Positions 26,878 to 35,585 of a stretch of DNA of 64,000 nt are shown here, piece after piece. A model generated the notes under the pieces. That model was not told where the DNA came from, made no database searches, and was given only the letters and a program-made list of their open reading frames with translations. Position numbers and translations under genes: made by a program. Numbering within the stretch: position 1 is the stretch's first letter; each line of letters opens with the position of its first letter. Origin of the DNA: Porticoccus sp964395715 (lineage in GTDB: Bacteria > Pseudomonadota > Gammaproteobacteria > Pseudomonadales > Porticoccaceae); contig CAYNAU010000001.1 of assembly GCA_964395715.1 (NCBI GenBank), forward strand, positions 641,257 through 705,256. Reading direction: 5' to 3'.

Positions 26878-28389
26878 ATGCCACAAAGTTACGTCAAACG
26901 TATTCTCAATGCCCGCATCTATGACCTGGTGGTTGAAACCCCGGTGGATGAAGCCTCGCAATTGTCGGAGCGTCTCGGCAATCAGGTGTTGCTGAAGCGG
27001 GAAGACCTGCAACCGGTGTTCTCTTTCAAGTTGCGCGGTGCTTACAACAAAATGCTGTGCCTGAGCGAAGAGCAGTTGCAGAAAGGGGTGGTGGCCGCCT
27101 CTGCCGGCAACCATGCACAGGGTTTAGCCATGGCGTCGAAAAAGATGGGGGTCAAGGCCACCATCGTGATGCCGAGCACCACGCCACAGATCAAGGTCAA
27201 TGCGGTGAGAGCCCGTGGTGCACGGGTGGTACTGCACGGGGAAACCTACGACGAGGCATCCGATTACGCCCAGAAACTGGTGAAAGAGAAGGGCATGACC
27301 TACGTGCATCCCTTTGATGATCCCGATGTCATCGCCGGTCAGGGCACCATTGCCATGGAAATCCTGAGGCAGGTTTCCGGACCACTGGATGCCGTGTTTA
27401 TCCCGGTGGGCGGCGGTGGCCTCTGTGCCGGTATGGCCGCCTACATCAAGTACGTGCGCCCCGAGGTCAAGATCATTGCGGTCGAGCCGGACGATGCCGC
27501 CTGTCTGGCGGCGGCGCTGGAAAAAGGCCGTCGGGTGAGGCTCAAGCACGTGGGTATTTTTGCCGATGGCACCGCAGTTGCCCAGATCGGCAAGGAAACC
27601 TTCCGCGTGCTGAAAGATACGGTGGACGAGGTTGTCACCGTCAATGCCGATGAAATCAGTGCTGCCATCAAGGATATCTTCGACGATACCCGATCCATTT
27701 GTGAGCCTTCTGGCGCACTGGGGGTGGCCGGCCTGAAAAAATACGTCGAGCAGCACGGCATTCAGGGCCAGAGTCTGCTGGCGGTGGACAGTGGCGCCAA
27801 CATCAATTTTGATCGCCTGCGCTACATTTCGGAGCGCACCGAAATCGGTGAGCGCCGCGAAGCCGTGCTGGCGGTGACCATTCCGGAACAGCCCGGCAGC
27901 TTCAAGGCCTTCTGTACCGCGTTGAGCAAGCGCAATATCACCGAGTTCAATTACCGTATGGGCGATCCTGACAAGGCACATATTTTTGTCGGTGTTCAGG
28001 TGAGCGGTGATGAAGACCGCGAACAGCTGGTGGCAGACCTGGTGGCCAAGGGTTACCCATTGCAGGATATGACCGACAACGAGATGGCGAAACTGCATAT
28101 CCGCCACATGGTAGGTGGTCGTGCCCCCGAAGCCGTGGATGAACTGGTATACCGTTTTCAGTTTCCGGAGCGCCCGGGAGCATTGATGAACTTCCTCAAC
28201 CAGCTGGGCGGACGCTGGAATATCTCCATGTTCCACTACCGCAACCACGGCGCGGCCTATGGCCGTGTGCTCGCCGGCATGCAGGTGCCTGCCGGGGAGA
28301 AAAAACTGGTGAATCAGTTTCTCGATGACCTGGGCTATGTCTGGGCCGAGGAAACCGATAATCCCGCCTATACCTTCTTCCTCAGCTAG
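26878..28389 (+). CDS. ilvA: Threonine ammonia-lyase, biosynthetic
   Basis: 503 residues from the ATG at 26878. PLP enzyme that deaminates threonine to 2-oxobutanoate, first step to isoleucine. The PLP lysine is K51 in SFKLRGAYNK, with SAGNHAQG and a GGGGLCAGMA phosphate loop. Two C-terminal ACT-like regulatory domains (from about residue 325) identify the long feedback-inhibited form. Divergent from rpiA; the next gene starts ten bases after its stop. Confidence 0.96.
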   Translation: MPQSYVKRILNARIYDLVVETPVDEASQLSERLGNQVLLKREDLQPVFSFKLRGAYNKMLCLSEEQLQKGVVAASAGNHAQGLAMASKKMGVKATIVMPSTTPQIKVNAVRARGARVVLHGETYDEASDYAQKLVKEKGMTYVHPFDDPDVIAGQGTIAMEILRQVSGPLDAVFIPVGGGGLCAGMAAYIKYVRPEVKIIAVEPDDAACLAAALEKGRRVRLKHVGIFADGTAVAQIGKETFRVLKDTVDEVVTVNADEISAAIKDIFDDTRSICEPSGALGVAGLKKYVEQHGIQGQSLLAVDSGANINFDRLRYISERTEIGERREAVLAVTIPEQPGSFKAFCTALSKRNITEFNYRMGDPDKAHIFVGVQVSGDEDREQLVADLVAKGYPLQDMTDNEMAKLHIRHMVGGRAPEAVDELVYRFQFPERPGALMNFLNQLGGRWNISMFHYRNHGAAYGRVLAGMQVPAGEKKLVNQFLDDLGYVWAEETDNPAYTFFLS

Positions 28390-28398
28390 GTAGCGCTG

Positions 28399-29298
28399 AT
28401 GCGGGGGCTTGCGGCGGACCTTCTGGCGATTGCTCGCGGTCCCTTTCTGCTACTGACCCCCGCCGTGCTGTTTCCGGCTATGGCGGCCAGCTATCGCTTC
28501 AGCGGTGCGCTGGCCGTTGATCTGGCCTGCCTGATCCTCATTGCTGCCCTGGCAGCCCATGTGGCGGTCAACGCCTTGAATGAATACCAGGACTTTACCA
28601 GCGGTCTGGACCAGACCACCGATCGAACGCCCTTCAGTGGCGGCAGTGGTACCTTGCCCGCCAGGCCGCAGCGGGCAAATGCGGCCAGGTGGCTGTTCAT
28701 TGCCTCCTTTACATTGATGGCAGCCATCGGTGGCTACCTCAGCTGGCGGGTGGGCACGCGAATTTTCGTTATCGGGCTGATCGGTGGCCTGATTATTCTG
28801 GCCTATACCCGCGTCATCAATCGCATGCCGCTGCTCTGCCTGGTATCACCGGGGTTGGGTTTCGGGCTGTTGATGGTGAACGGGGCGGCCTGGTTGTTAA
28901 CCGGCCACTTCCCGGCCAGCGCCCAGGTAGTCTCCTGGCTGGTGTTTTTCCTGGTAAATGGCCTGTTACTGCTCAACCAGTTGCCGGACATTGAGGCCGA
29001 CCGAGCCATCGGTCGCAAGCACATTCCCGTGCTGCTCGGCATACCCGGCAGTGTGGGCGTGTACGGTCTGTTGCTGGTGGGAGCCTATGGCTCGCTGCTG
29101 CTGGGCTACCTGCTCGGCGTCATGCCGCTGGCGTCACTGTTGGCCCTGGCTACGCTGCCACTGGGTTGGCAGGTGTTCAGTGCACTTCGCGCCAGTGAGG
29201 GTCGCCGTGAAATTTTGGTACCAGCGCTGGGGCGGAATGTGGTGCTGGTGTTGCTGACACCGGTACTGCTGGGTGCCGGGCTGTTACTGGGCGCCTGA
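28399..29298 (+). CDS. UbiA-family prenyltransferase
   Basis: 299 residues with eight to nine transmembrane helices. Both aspartate-rich motifs of the UbiA superfamily are visible: NEYQDFTSGLD in the first half and NQLPDIEADRAIG in the second. These bind the magnesium-diphosphate of an isoprenoid donor. The arrangement resembles the MenA subgroup more than UbiA, but the acceptor substrate is not determinable. It follows ilvA closely and its 3' end overlaps the convergent alkaline phosphatase gene by 15 bases. Confidence 0.86.
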   Translation: MRGLAADLLAIARGPFLLLTPAVLFPAMAASYRFSGALAVDLACLILIAALAAHVAVNALNEYQDFTSGLDQTTDRTPFSGGSGTLPARPQRANAARWLFIASFTLMAAIGGYLSWRVGTRIFVIGLIGGLIILAYTRVINRMPLLCLVSPGLGFGLLMVNGAAWLLTGHFPASAQVVSWLVFFLVNGLLLLNQLPDIEADRAIGRKHIPVLLGIPGSVGVYGLLLVGAYGSLLLGYLLGVMPLASLLALATLPLGWQVFSALRASEGRREILVPALGRNVVLVLLTPVLLGAGLLLGA

Positions 29299-30684
29299 AA
29301 CCAGGCCGAGGTGTTGGCGCATCAGTTGATTGATGGTGCGCTGGTCGATCAGGGCTGGTACTTGTTTGTCCCCGAGGCCTTGAAGAAATACCGGCACGTT
29401 GATCCCGGTGTGCAGTTCACTTTTCCCCTGAGGTGCCGCGTTGGTGGCATAGCTCACCCCCATCAGCTCTCCCGAACGGGTTTTCAGAACAGCATAATGG
29501 CCCGGTGGATACTGTTTGTTGCCCCAGGATTGATAGTACTCCGGCAGGGGTATGATCTGCCCCGCCTGGCCGTGGTCAGCCGTGACCACTATCAGGGTAT
29601 TGGCATGTGTGCGGGCAAAGGCACTACCCAGTGCCACCGCACGATCAAAAGCCAGCAACTCGCCAATCTGGCCGCAGGGGTTGCGCTTATGCGCCTGTTT
29701 ATCAATGGAGGCCCCCTCCACCATCAAAAAGAAGCCTGTAGATTTGTTCGCAAGCTGATTCAGGGCAACGCCGGTCATTTCTTCCAGTGTCGGTGTGCCC
29801 CGATGCTTCGGATTTTGCTGACAATTGAAGGGCGCCGGGAACACCGGCTCACCGAGCAGGTTGAAAGAGATGGGCTCGGCGCGGCGCTTGCCTTCGCCTA
29901 TCCACTCCACGGGAAGGTGACTGCTGGTAAATAATCCCAGCAGGGGTTTGTTGCCGCGATACGCCAGCAGCTTCTCGCGTTGTTGCAGCAAGTGGTAACC
30001 GTGGCTCGCGGCGGTTTTTTCAAGGGGGGTATGGCTGTCGATGCGGGTAAATTCTTTTTTTCCGCCACCCAGCAGCACATCCACGCCGGAGGCCAGTAAT
30101 TGCTCGGCAATGGACCCCTTGCCGCCCTGGCTCTGGTGATCGGCCAGGCATTGCTGTGATTTGGGCGTGTAGCTGATGGATTTGTGCATATCCCCCGGGT
30201 TCTGGCAGTTGCGATGGGCCGTATGGGCGGCAAACGCTGCGGGGGTGGCATCGGTGAGGTTGGCGGTGGAGACCAGTCCGGTGGCCAGGCCCGCCTGTCG
30301 CGCCGCTTCGAGAATGGTGGGCAGATCTTTGTCTTCACCGGCGCTGGTGGCAATGCGCCCCATGCTGGTGAGTTCGCCGGTGGCCAGGGTACTGGCCGTA
30401 TTGGCACTGTCGGCAACGTAGCGATATTGCCGGGGATCTTCCTCGCGCAGGGTTTGTACCCGGGCGGAGCTGCGGACCGGCAATCGCTCCATGGCCAGCG
30501 CACCATTGGCCCCGTACAGGTAATTGCGAGCCAGGGTGATCTGGTGCTCGTCCATGCCATCGCCTATGAACAGGATGACATTGGCCGGAGGGGGTTGTTC
30601 GAGGGTGGCCCCGGATGCCTCGGCATGCACTGCTGGTGCCGTCAGGGCACAGAGCAGCAGCGTGCAGGGCAATAGGCCGCGCAT
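29284..30684 (-). CDS. Periplasmic alkaline phosphatase (PhoA family)
   Basis: 466 residues with a Sec signal peptide (about 1-21, ending AVHAEA). Core motifs: FIGDGMDEHQ (metal-binding Asp), catalytic Ser93 in ADSANTAST, and VTADHGQAG (Asp and His zinc ligands). It releases phosphate from monoesters in the periplasm. Position gives no sign of phosphate regulation: I saw no clear Pho box immediately upstream. Followed on the same strand from pyk by 12 bases, so it may be read from the pyk transcript. Confidence 0.92.
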   Translation of the reverse strand: MRGLLPCTLLLCALTAPAVHAEASGATLEQPPPANVILFIGDGMDEHQITLARNYLYGANGALAMERLPVRSSARVQTLREEDPRQYRYVADSANTASTLATGELTSMGRIATSAGEDKDLPTILEAARQAGLATGLVSTANLTDATPAAFAAHTAHRNCQNPGDMHKSISYTPKSQQCLADHQSQGGKGSIAEQLLASGVDVLLGGGKKEFTRIDSHTPLEKTAASHGYHLLQQREKLLAYRGNKPLLGLFTSSHLPVEWIGEGKRRAEPISFNLLGEPVFPAPFNCQQNPKHRGTPTLEEMTGVALNQLANKSTGFFLMVEGASIDKQAHKRNPCGQIGELLAFDRAVALGSAFARTHANTLIVVTADHGQAGQIIPLPEYYQSWGNKQYPPGHYAVLKTRSGELMGVSYATNAAPQGKSELHTGINVPVFLQGLGDKQVPALIDQRTINQLMRQHLGLVSGAQ

Positions 30685-30696
30685 CGGTAAATCCGC

Positions 30697-32121
30697 TTAC
30701 TCGGTGGGGACCTTCAGCAGGTCGCCGAGGCGCCGGATCTGGATGGCATCAATGCCGGAGCCGGCCAGGGCGTCGGAAATCACCACCAATCGGTCATCTT
30801 CAGAAAATCCGCCGCGCTCCACCAGGATGTTGGCGGCGGTAGCGAGGGTTTTTTCCGGGTCATCACTGAAATTGATGCGGAAGCTCAGTACGTTCCGGTT
30901 CAGTACCAGCTGGCGGCGGGTGCGACTGTCGTTGGTGAAGGCGCAGATGACCGGTGTCTGCGGGTGACAGTTGGTTACGTAACCGGCCATGCGCCCGCGT
31001 CTGGTGGGAACGATAATCGCCTTGGCCTGGATCGACTCGGCCAGCTTCACCGCAGCGGCGGCGATTTCTTCCTTGTCATTTTTCAGAATCAGTCCCTGGG
31101 TAAATTGCAGGCCGGGACTCTGCTCAATGGAGCGGGCAATACGGTCCAGGATTTCAACACACTTCACCGGGTATTTGCCGATGGTGGTCTCACCGGAGAG
31201 CATAATGGCGTCCGCCTCTTCATACACGGCATTGGCCACGTCGGTCACTTCCGCGCGGGTGGGGATCGGGTTTTCAATCATCGATTCCAGCATGTGGGTG
31301 GCGACAATGGCGCGCTTGCCGTGCTGGGCGCACATGCGCAGGATGCGGCGCTGTACCCGGGGCAGTTTTTCAATGGCAATTTCCACCCCCAGGTCGCCGC
31401 GGGCGACCATCACGCCGTCGGTAACCTCGATGATTTCCTCAATGTTCTTGACGCCTTCCTGGTCCTCAATTTTCGAAATAATCTGAATCTTGTCGGCGCG
31501 ACTGCCCAGCAACTCCCGGAGTTGGCGCACGTCGTCGGCGGCGCGAACAAAGGATAGGGCGATAAAATCCACGTCCTGTTCAATGGCAAACTCGATGTCG
31601 CGCTTGTCCTTTTCGGTGATGGCCGGCAGGTTGACGCGAATCCCTGGCAGGTTCACATGGCGTTTGCTTTTCAGAACGCCGCCGTCCACCACCCGGCAGC
31701 GCATCACGCGGTCTTCCTTGCTCAGCACTTCCAGGTTGATCAGGCCGTTGTCCACGGTGATTTTGTCGCCCACATGCACGTCGTGGATCAGGTCTTCGTA
31801 GTTGATACGGATGGAGCTGGCTTCCACATCGTCCTCGCCCCGCGCCACCACTGAAATCTCGTCACCCTTTTTCAGGTCCAACTCATTGTGAATATCGCCG
31901 GTGCGAATTTCCGGGCCCTGGGTATCCATCAGCAGTGCAATCGGGTGCTTCAGCTTCTTGTTCAGGGTGCGCACTGCCTTGATGACTTTTGCGTGGGACT
32001 CATGGTCACCATGGGACATGTTGAGGCGAACCACATTCATACCGGCGAGAGCCAATTGCTCCAGCATGTCGTAGGACTCGGTGACAGGGCCGATGGTGCA
32101 GATAATTTTGGTTTTGCGCAT
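30697..32121 (-). CDS. pyk: Pyruvate kinase
   Basis: 474 residues from the ATG at 32121; the longer frame upstream lacks family residues. Transfers phosphate from phosphoenolpyruvate to ADP. Motifs: N-terminal RKTKIICTIGPVTES, GMNVVRLNMSHG, the catalytic IISKIEDQEGV, MVARGDLGVE and MLSGETTIGKYP. The length and the single-domain end match the PykA type. Leftward; alkaline phosphatase follows 12 bases later. Confidence 0.96.
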   Translation of the reverse strand: MRKTKIICTIGPVTESYDMLEQLALAGMNVVRLNMSHGDHESHAKVIKAVRTLNKKLKHPIALLMDTQGPEIRTGDIHNELDLKKGDEISVVARGEDDVEASSIRINYEDLIHDVHVGDKITVDNGLINLEVLSKEDRVMRCRVVDGGVLKSKRHVNLPGIRVNLPAITEKDKRDIEFAIEQDVDFIALSFVRAADDVRQLRELLGSRADKIQIISKIEDQEGVKNIEEIIEVTDGVMVARGDLGVEIAIEKLPRVQRRILRMCAQHGKRAIVATHMLESMIENPIPTRAEVTDVANAVYEEADAIMLSGETTIGKYPVKCVEILDRIARSIEQSPGLQFTQGLILKNDKEEIAAAAVKLAESIQAKAIIVPTRRGRMAGYVTNCHPQTPVICAFTNDSRTRRQLVLNRNVLSFRINFSDDPEKTLATAANILVERGGFSEDDRLVVISDALAGSGIDAIQIRRLGDLLKVPTE

Positions 32122-32143
32122 AGTGAGCTGCTTCTTAGCCCAT

Positions 32144-32719
32144 TTACGGGCGAATATGGATGGTATTGCATTCCGTGACGATGGCATCCAGCGGAATATC
32201 CCAGGATTGCCGGGCAATATTATCAGTTTCCTGGCAACTGTGGGCGAGTCCGATCAGTCGCGTGTGGGCGGCCCGGTTGCTCAGGGTGCGGTCATAAAAC
32301 CCTTTGCCCATGCCCAGACGGTTGCCGCTGGCGTCAAACGCCACCAGGGGCAACAGGATCAGGTCCAGCCCGTGCATGGAAGCAATGCGGTTGCCTCTCA
32401 GGGGCGGTTGCAGAATGCCATAGCGATTGGCCACCAGCGCATCGCCGTGGCCATGACGGACAAAATGCAGGCGGTTTTGTTTCAGGGGGTGCAGCACCGG
32501 CAGGTAGCAGTGCTTGCCTGCCCGGTCGGCAATGCCCATGGCAAACTGCGGGTCGATCTCCCCATCGTTGGCGAGATAAAAGGCAATGTTTTTTCGGTAA
32601 CGGAATTCCGGCAGACGGCACAGTTGCTCGGCGAGGCCTGCACTGGCGTTCTGCTGCTGCCGCCGGGTCAGAGATTGGCGGCGCTGCCGCATCAGGCTGC
32701 GAAGGTTCTTGCTGTCCAT
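32144..32719 (-). CDS. ygfA: 5-formyltetrahydrofolate cyclo-ligase
   Basis: 191 residues from the ATG at 32719, the start that best fits the family (MDSKNLRSLMRQRRQ). ATP-dependent conversion of 5-formyl-THF to 5,10-methenyl-THF. Motifs: LRSLMRQRR at the start, LILLPLVAFDASGNRLGMGKGFYD with the glycine-rich substrate loop, and LIGLAHSCQ. It is directly downstream of the 6S RNA on the same strand, the ssrS-ygfA arrangement conserved in gammaproteobacteria, where both are made as one transcript. Confidence 0.93.
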   Translation of the reverse strand: MDSKNLRSLMRQRRQSLTRRQQQNASAGLAEQLCRLPEFRYRKNIAFYLANDGEIDPQFAMGIADRAGKHCYLPVLHPLKQNRLHFVRHGHGDALVANRYGILQPPLRGNRIASMHGLDLILLPLVAFDASGNRLGMGKGFYDRTLSNRAAHTRLIGLAHSCQETDNIARQSWDIPLDAIVTECNTIHIRP

Positions 32720-32749
32720 GAATACAGGCAATACCCGGAAGGAAAATCG

Positions 32750-32930
32750 AGAATGAGTCCCCGGTGGTGCCGCTGTCAACGTGGCCTTGAACCGTACAGT
32801 TCAAGGTGGCGGCTACAGCGACACTTTAGGCTTTCCGTCACGCGGACATGCACACCGTATCGTCTTGTAACCTCCGGGTTACAGATTATCGGCTCAAGGA
32901 CTTGTCAACTGGCAAGCACCCCAGGGCGTT
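32750..32930 (-). ncRNA. ssrS: 6S RNA
   Basis: Reading leftward, about 180 bases between zapA and the cyclo-ligase gene contain the 6S hallmarks: CCTTGAGCCGATA in the 5' half, and in the 3' half CACCTTGAAC-TGTAC-GGTTCAAGG, the conserved hairpin. Ends can pair: GGTGCT near the 5' end with GGCACC near the 3' end. A TATACT box at 32936-32941 places the start near 32929. 6S RNA mimics an open promoter and sequesters sigma70 RNA polymerase in stationary phase. Ends are approximate. Confidence 0.93.
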
Positions 32931-32967
32931 GCTCTAGTATAACGCAGCTGTCGATGAAAGGTGGCGA

Positions 32968-33276
32968 TTAAAAGGAGGTGGTGGTCTCGAAGCTCTGCAG
33001 GGCGGTATCGAGTTTGTTGTCGAGGCGCTTGAAGGCTTCTTCGGAAAGGCTCTGGCCGACAGCCTGGGATTCCAGCTTGGTCAGGTCGTAGGTCAGGTTC
33101 AGGGCCGCCATCACCGCGATGCGCTCCAGGCCGATAACACTGCCGGAATTGCGAATGGCGCGCATACGTTCATCCAGGGCGCGGGCGGAGTGCAACAGTG
33201 CATCCCGCTCTTCCGGGGGGCAGCTAACCTGGTATTCCTTGTCGAGAATGCGGATATTGACGGTTTGTTGGCTCAT
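32968..33276 (-). CDS. zapA: Cell division protein ZapA
   Basis: 102 residues. N-terminal beta domain (VNIRILDKEYQVSCPPEERDALLHSARALDERMR region) followed by a long C-terminal coiled coil. It binds FtsZ and bundles protofilaments at the division ring. Position next to 6S RNA is conserved in gammaproteobacteria. It follows the small coiled-coil gene by five bases. Confidence 0.93.
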   Translation of the reverse strand: MSQQTVNIRILDKEYQVSCPPEERDALLHSARALDERMRAIRNSGSVIGLERIAVMAALNLTYDLTKLESQAVGQSLSEEAFKRLDNKLDTALQSFETTTSF

Positions 33277-33281
33277 GATGA

Positions 33282-33488
33282 TCAGCTTTCGCTGTTGAGG
33301 TTTTTCAGGCGCACAATCATGTGCTCGACACGGGTTCTCGCCAGCTCATTCTTTTCCAGCAGGCGGCTGCGTTCTTTCAGCAGGCTGGTTTCACGCTCCC
33401 GCAGTGTCAGGTTCTCTTTCTGTAAGCGCGCACAAATATTGATCAGTCGATCAATTTTGTGTTCGAGTGTCTGCAAATCGTCTGACAT
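33282..33488 (-). CDS. Small coiled-coil protein, TIGR02449 family
   Basis: 68 residues from the ATG at 33488 (DDLQTLEHKIDRLI...). Almost the entire protein is one leucine-heptad coiled coil, with LERE/KERSRLLEKNELAR repeats. Members of this family sit next to zapA in many gammaproteobacteria and resemble ZapB in form, so a role at the division ring is a reasonable inference but not shown. Longer starts up to 33551 exist but add unlikely residues. Confidence 0.82.
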   Translation of the reverse strand: MSDDLQTLEHKIDRLINICARLQKENLTLRERETSLLKERSRLLEKNELARTRVEHMIVRLKNLNSES

Positions 33489-33690
33489 TGCCGTGGCCGT
33501 GGCTGATCCTTCACAGCAACTATATTGTGCTGTTACTGAGCGGTCAATCATCCTGATGCTGTTTCGAGAAGTATTGCCTAGCTATTTGCTGAACTGGGAT
33601 TTTTTATTTGCACCCCTCCGACAGGATGCTTGGCCACCTGAACGGTGTTAGGATTCCGGTTCGATCGACCCTGCAAGATTAAGGTTTTCC

Positions 33691-34242
33691 ATGGATTTTA
33701 ATGATGTTGCCGACGGCTTTATTCATGCCAACCTGCCAGGCAGCCCTTCCGAGCTGCACGGCATGTTGTGCGGCCGTATTTCCGGGGGCCAGGAATTTGA
33801 CGAAGAAGAACTGATTAACCTGGTGGCGGAGCTGCTTGATCAGGAGCGGGAGCGCGTCGAGGATATGGGTGACATGTTGCCAGCGCTGTATGCCTTCTCA
33901 CGGCAGCAGATTTGCAGTGATGGTTTTGAATTCCAGCCGATCCTGCCGGAAGACGACATGGAGCTGAACCAGCGACTCGAAGCGCTGGGAGACTGGTGCC
34001 AGGGTTTTCTCTATGGGCTGGGCAATTCCAGTATCTCCGGAGAAACCGAGCTGGCGGCAGATATTGCCGATGCTCTTCGCGACCTGGCGGCCATTTCCCA
34101 GATCGGCATGCTGGAAGATGATGAAGATCAGGAAGATGAAGTCAGCTACACCGAACTGGTGGAATATGTCCGCGTAGCGGTGCTGCTGATCTATGCAGAA
34201 CTGGGCATGCCAGAGGTTGAGCAGCCCCGAACACTCCATTAA
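33691..34242 (+). CDS. ygfB: UPF0149 family protein YgfB
   Basis: 183 residues, all helical, acidic (rich in Glu and Asp). UPF0149 motifs: SELHGMLCGRISGG near the start and LGDWCQGFLYGLG in the middle, and a C-terminal EYVRVAVLLIYAEL. It heads the ygfB-pepP-ubiH-ubiI group, the same order as in E. coli and Pseudomonas. In Pseudomonas aeruginosa YgfB has been tied to regulation of the ampDh3 amidase gene; its role here is unknown. Confidence 0.92.
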   Translation: MDFNDVADGFIHANLPGSPSELHGMLCGRISGGQEFDEEELINLVAELLDQERERVEDMGDMLPALYAFSRQQICSDGFEFQPILPEDDMELNQRLEALGDWCQGFLYGLGNSSISGETELAADIADALRDLAAISQIGMLEDDEDQEDEVSYTELVEYVRVAVLLIYAELGMPEVEQPRTLH

Positions 34243-34263
34243 GCGTATTGGACCCTGTTATCT

Positions 34264-35580
34264 ATGATATCCCGCTCGGAATTTGCCAAACGCAGAGAAA
34301 CTCTTACCGCCATGATGGCGGAAAACAGCATCGCTATTATTACCGCGGCCCCGGAGCGGGTACGCAACCGCGATGTGCATTATCCCTACCGGCAGGACAG
34401 CGACTTCTATTACCTCACCAACTTCCCCGAGCCGGAAGCCGTTATGGTGCTGATTCCGGGTCGTCCCCAGGGCGAGTTCCTGCTGTTCTGTCGCGACCGC
34501 AACATTGAACGGGAAATCTGGGACGGCTATCGCGCCGGCCCCGAAGGTGCCTGTGAACAGTACGGCGCCGACGATGCGTTCCCCATCGATGATATCGACG
34601 ACATCTTGCCGGGTCTGCTGGAAGGGCGCGACCGTGTCTATTACGCCATGGGCAAGGACACCGCTTTCGACAAGCACCTGATGGACTGGGTCAACAATAT
34701 CCGTTCCCGCGCGCGGGCCGGTGCCAGCCCTCCGGGGGAGTTTGTAGATCTCGATCATCTGTTGCACGAGTTGCGCCTGTTCAAAAGTCCCGCCGAACAG
34801 AAAATCATGCGCACGGCGGCCGAAATTTCCGCCCGCGCCCACTGCCGGGCCATGCAGATCTGCAAGCCGGGCATGTACGAGTATCAGCTGCAGGCGGAAC
34901 TGGAACATGAATTCGCCATGGCGGGATCGCGATCCCCCGCCTACAGCTCCATCGTCGGCAGCGGCGCCAACGGCTGCATCCTGCACTACGTGGAAAACAG
35001 CGCCAAACTGAACGATGGCGACCTGGTGCTAATCGATGCCGGCTGCGAATTGGAGCATTACGCCTCGGACATTACCCGCACCTTTCCGGTCAACGGCAAG
35101 TTCTCGCCGGAACAGAAGGCCATCTATGACGTGGTGCTGGAATCCCAGTTGGCGGCCATTGACGTTTGCCAGGTGGGCAACCACTGGAACGAACCCCACC
35201 AGAAAACGGTGGAAATCATTACCGACGGCCTGATCGACCTGGGAATTCTCAAGGGCAGCCGCGATGAGCTGATGGAAACCGGTGCCTTCCGCGATTTCTA
35301 CATGCACCGTGCCGGTCACTGGCTGGGCATGGATGTGCACGATGTTGGCGACTACAAGGTGCACGACGAATGGCGCGTGCTGGAGCCGGGCATGGTGCTG
35401 ACGGTAGAGCCGGGCATTTATATCTCCCGCGACAACCACGATGTGGAGCCGCGCTGGCGGGGTATCGGCATTCGCATTGAAGATGATGTACTGATCAAGT
35501 CAAAAGGCCCCAGCATACTCAGTGCCGCCGCCCCGAAAGCCACCGCAGACATTGAAGCGCTGATGGCGGAAACCAGGTAA
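34264..35580 (+). CDS. pepP: Xaa-Pro aminopeptidase
   Basis: 438 residues. Removes N-terminal residues that precede proline. N-terminal creatinase-like domain, then the pita-bread metallopeptidase domain with the dimanganese ligands in DAGCELEHYASDITRTFP (two Asp), MHRAGHWLGMDVHD (His), TVEPGIY (Glu) and GIRIEDD (Glu). Starts 21 bases after ygfB and stops 5 bases before ubiH. Confidence 0.96.
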   Translation: MISRSEFAKRRETLTAMMAENSIAIITAAPERVRNRDVHYPYRQDSDFYYLTNFPEPEAVMVLIPGRPQGEFLLFCRDRNIEREIWDGYRAGPEGACEQYGADDAFPIDDIDDILPGLLEGRDRVYYAMGKDTAFDKHLMDWVNNIRSRARAGASPPGEFVDLDHLLHELRLFKSPAEQKIMRTAAEISARAHCRAMQICKPGMYEYQLQAELEHEFAMAGSRSPAYSSIVGSGANGCILHYVENSAKLNDGDLVLIDAGCELEHYASDITRTFPVNGKFSPEQKAIYDVVLESQLAAIDVCQVGNHWNEPHQKTVEIITDGLIDLGILKGSRDELMETGAFRDFYMHRAGHWLGMDVHDVGDYKVHDEWRVLEPGMVLTVEPGIYISRDNHDVEPRWRGIGIRIEDDVLIKSKGPSILSAAAPKATADIEALMAETR

Positions 35581-35585
35581 CAACT

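Noticed and set aside
27124..28248. 374-codon open frame antisense to ilvA
   Set aside because: Shadow of a complete, well-conserved ilvA. The translation is His/Gly rich without domain motifs.
32081..32971. Rightward 296-codon frame across the cyclo-ligase gene and the 6S RNA
   Set aside because: It crosses a structured RNA and a conserved minus-strand gene; no family resemblance.
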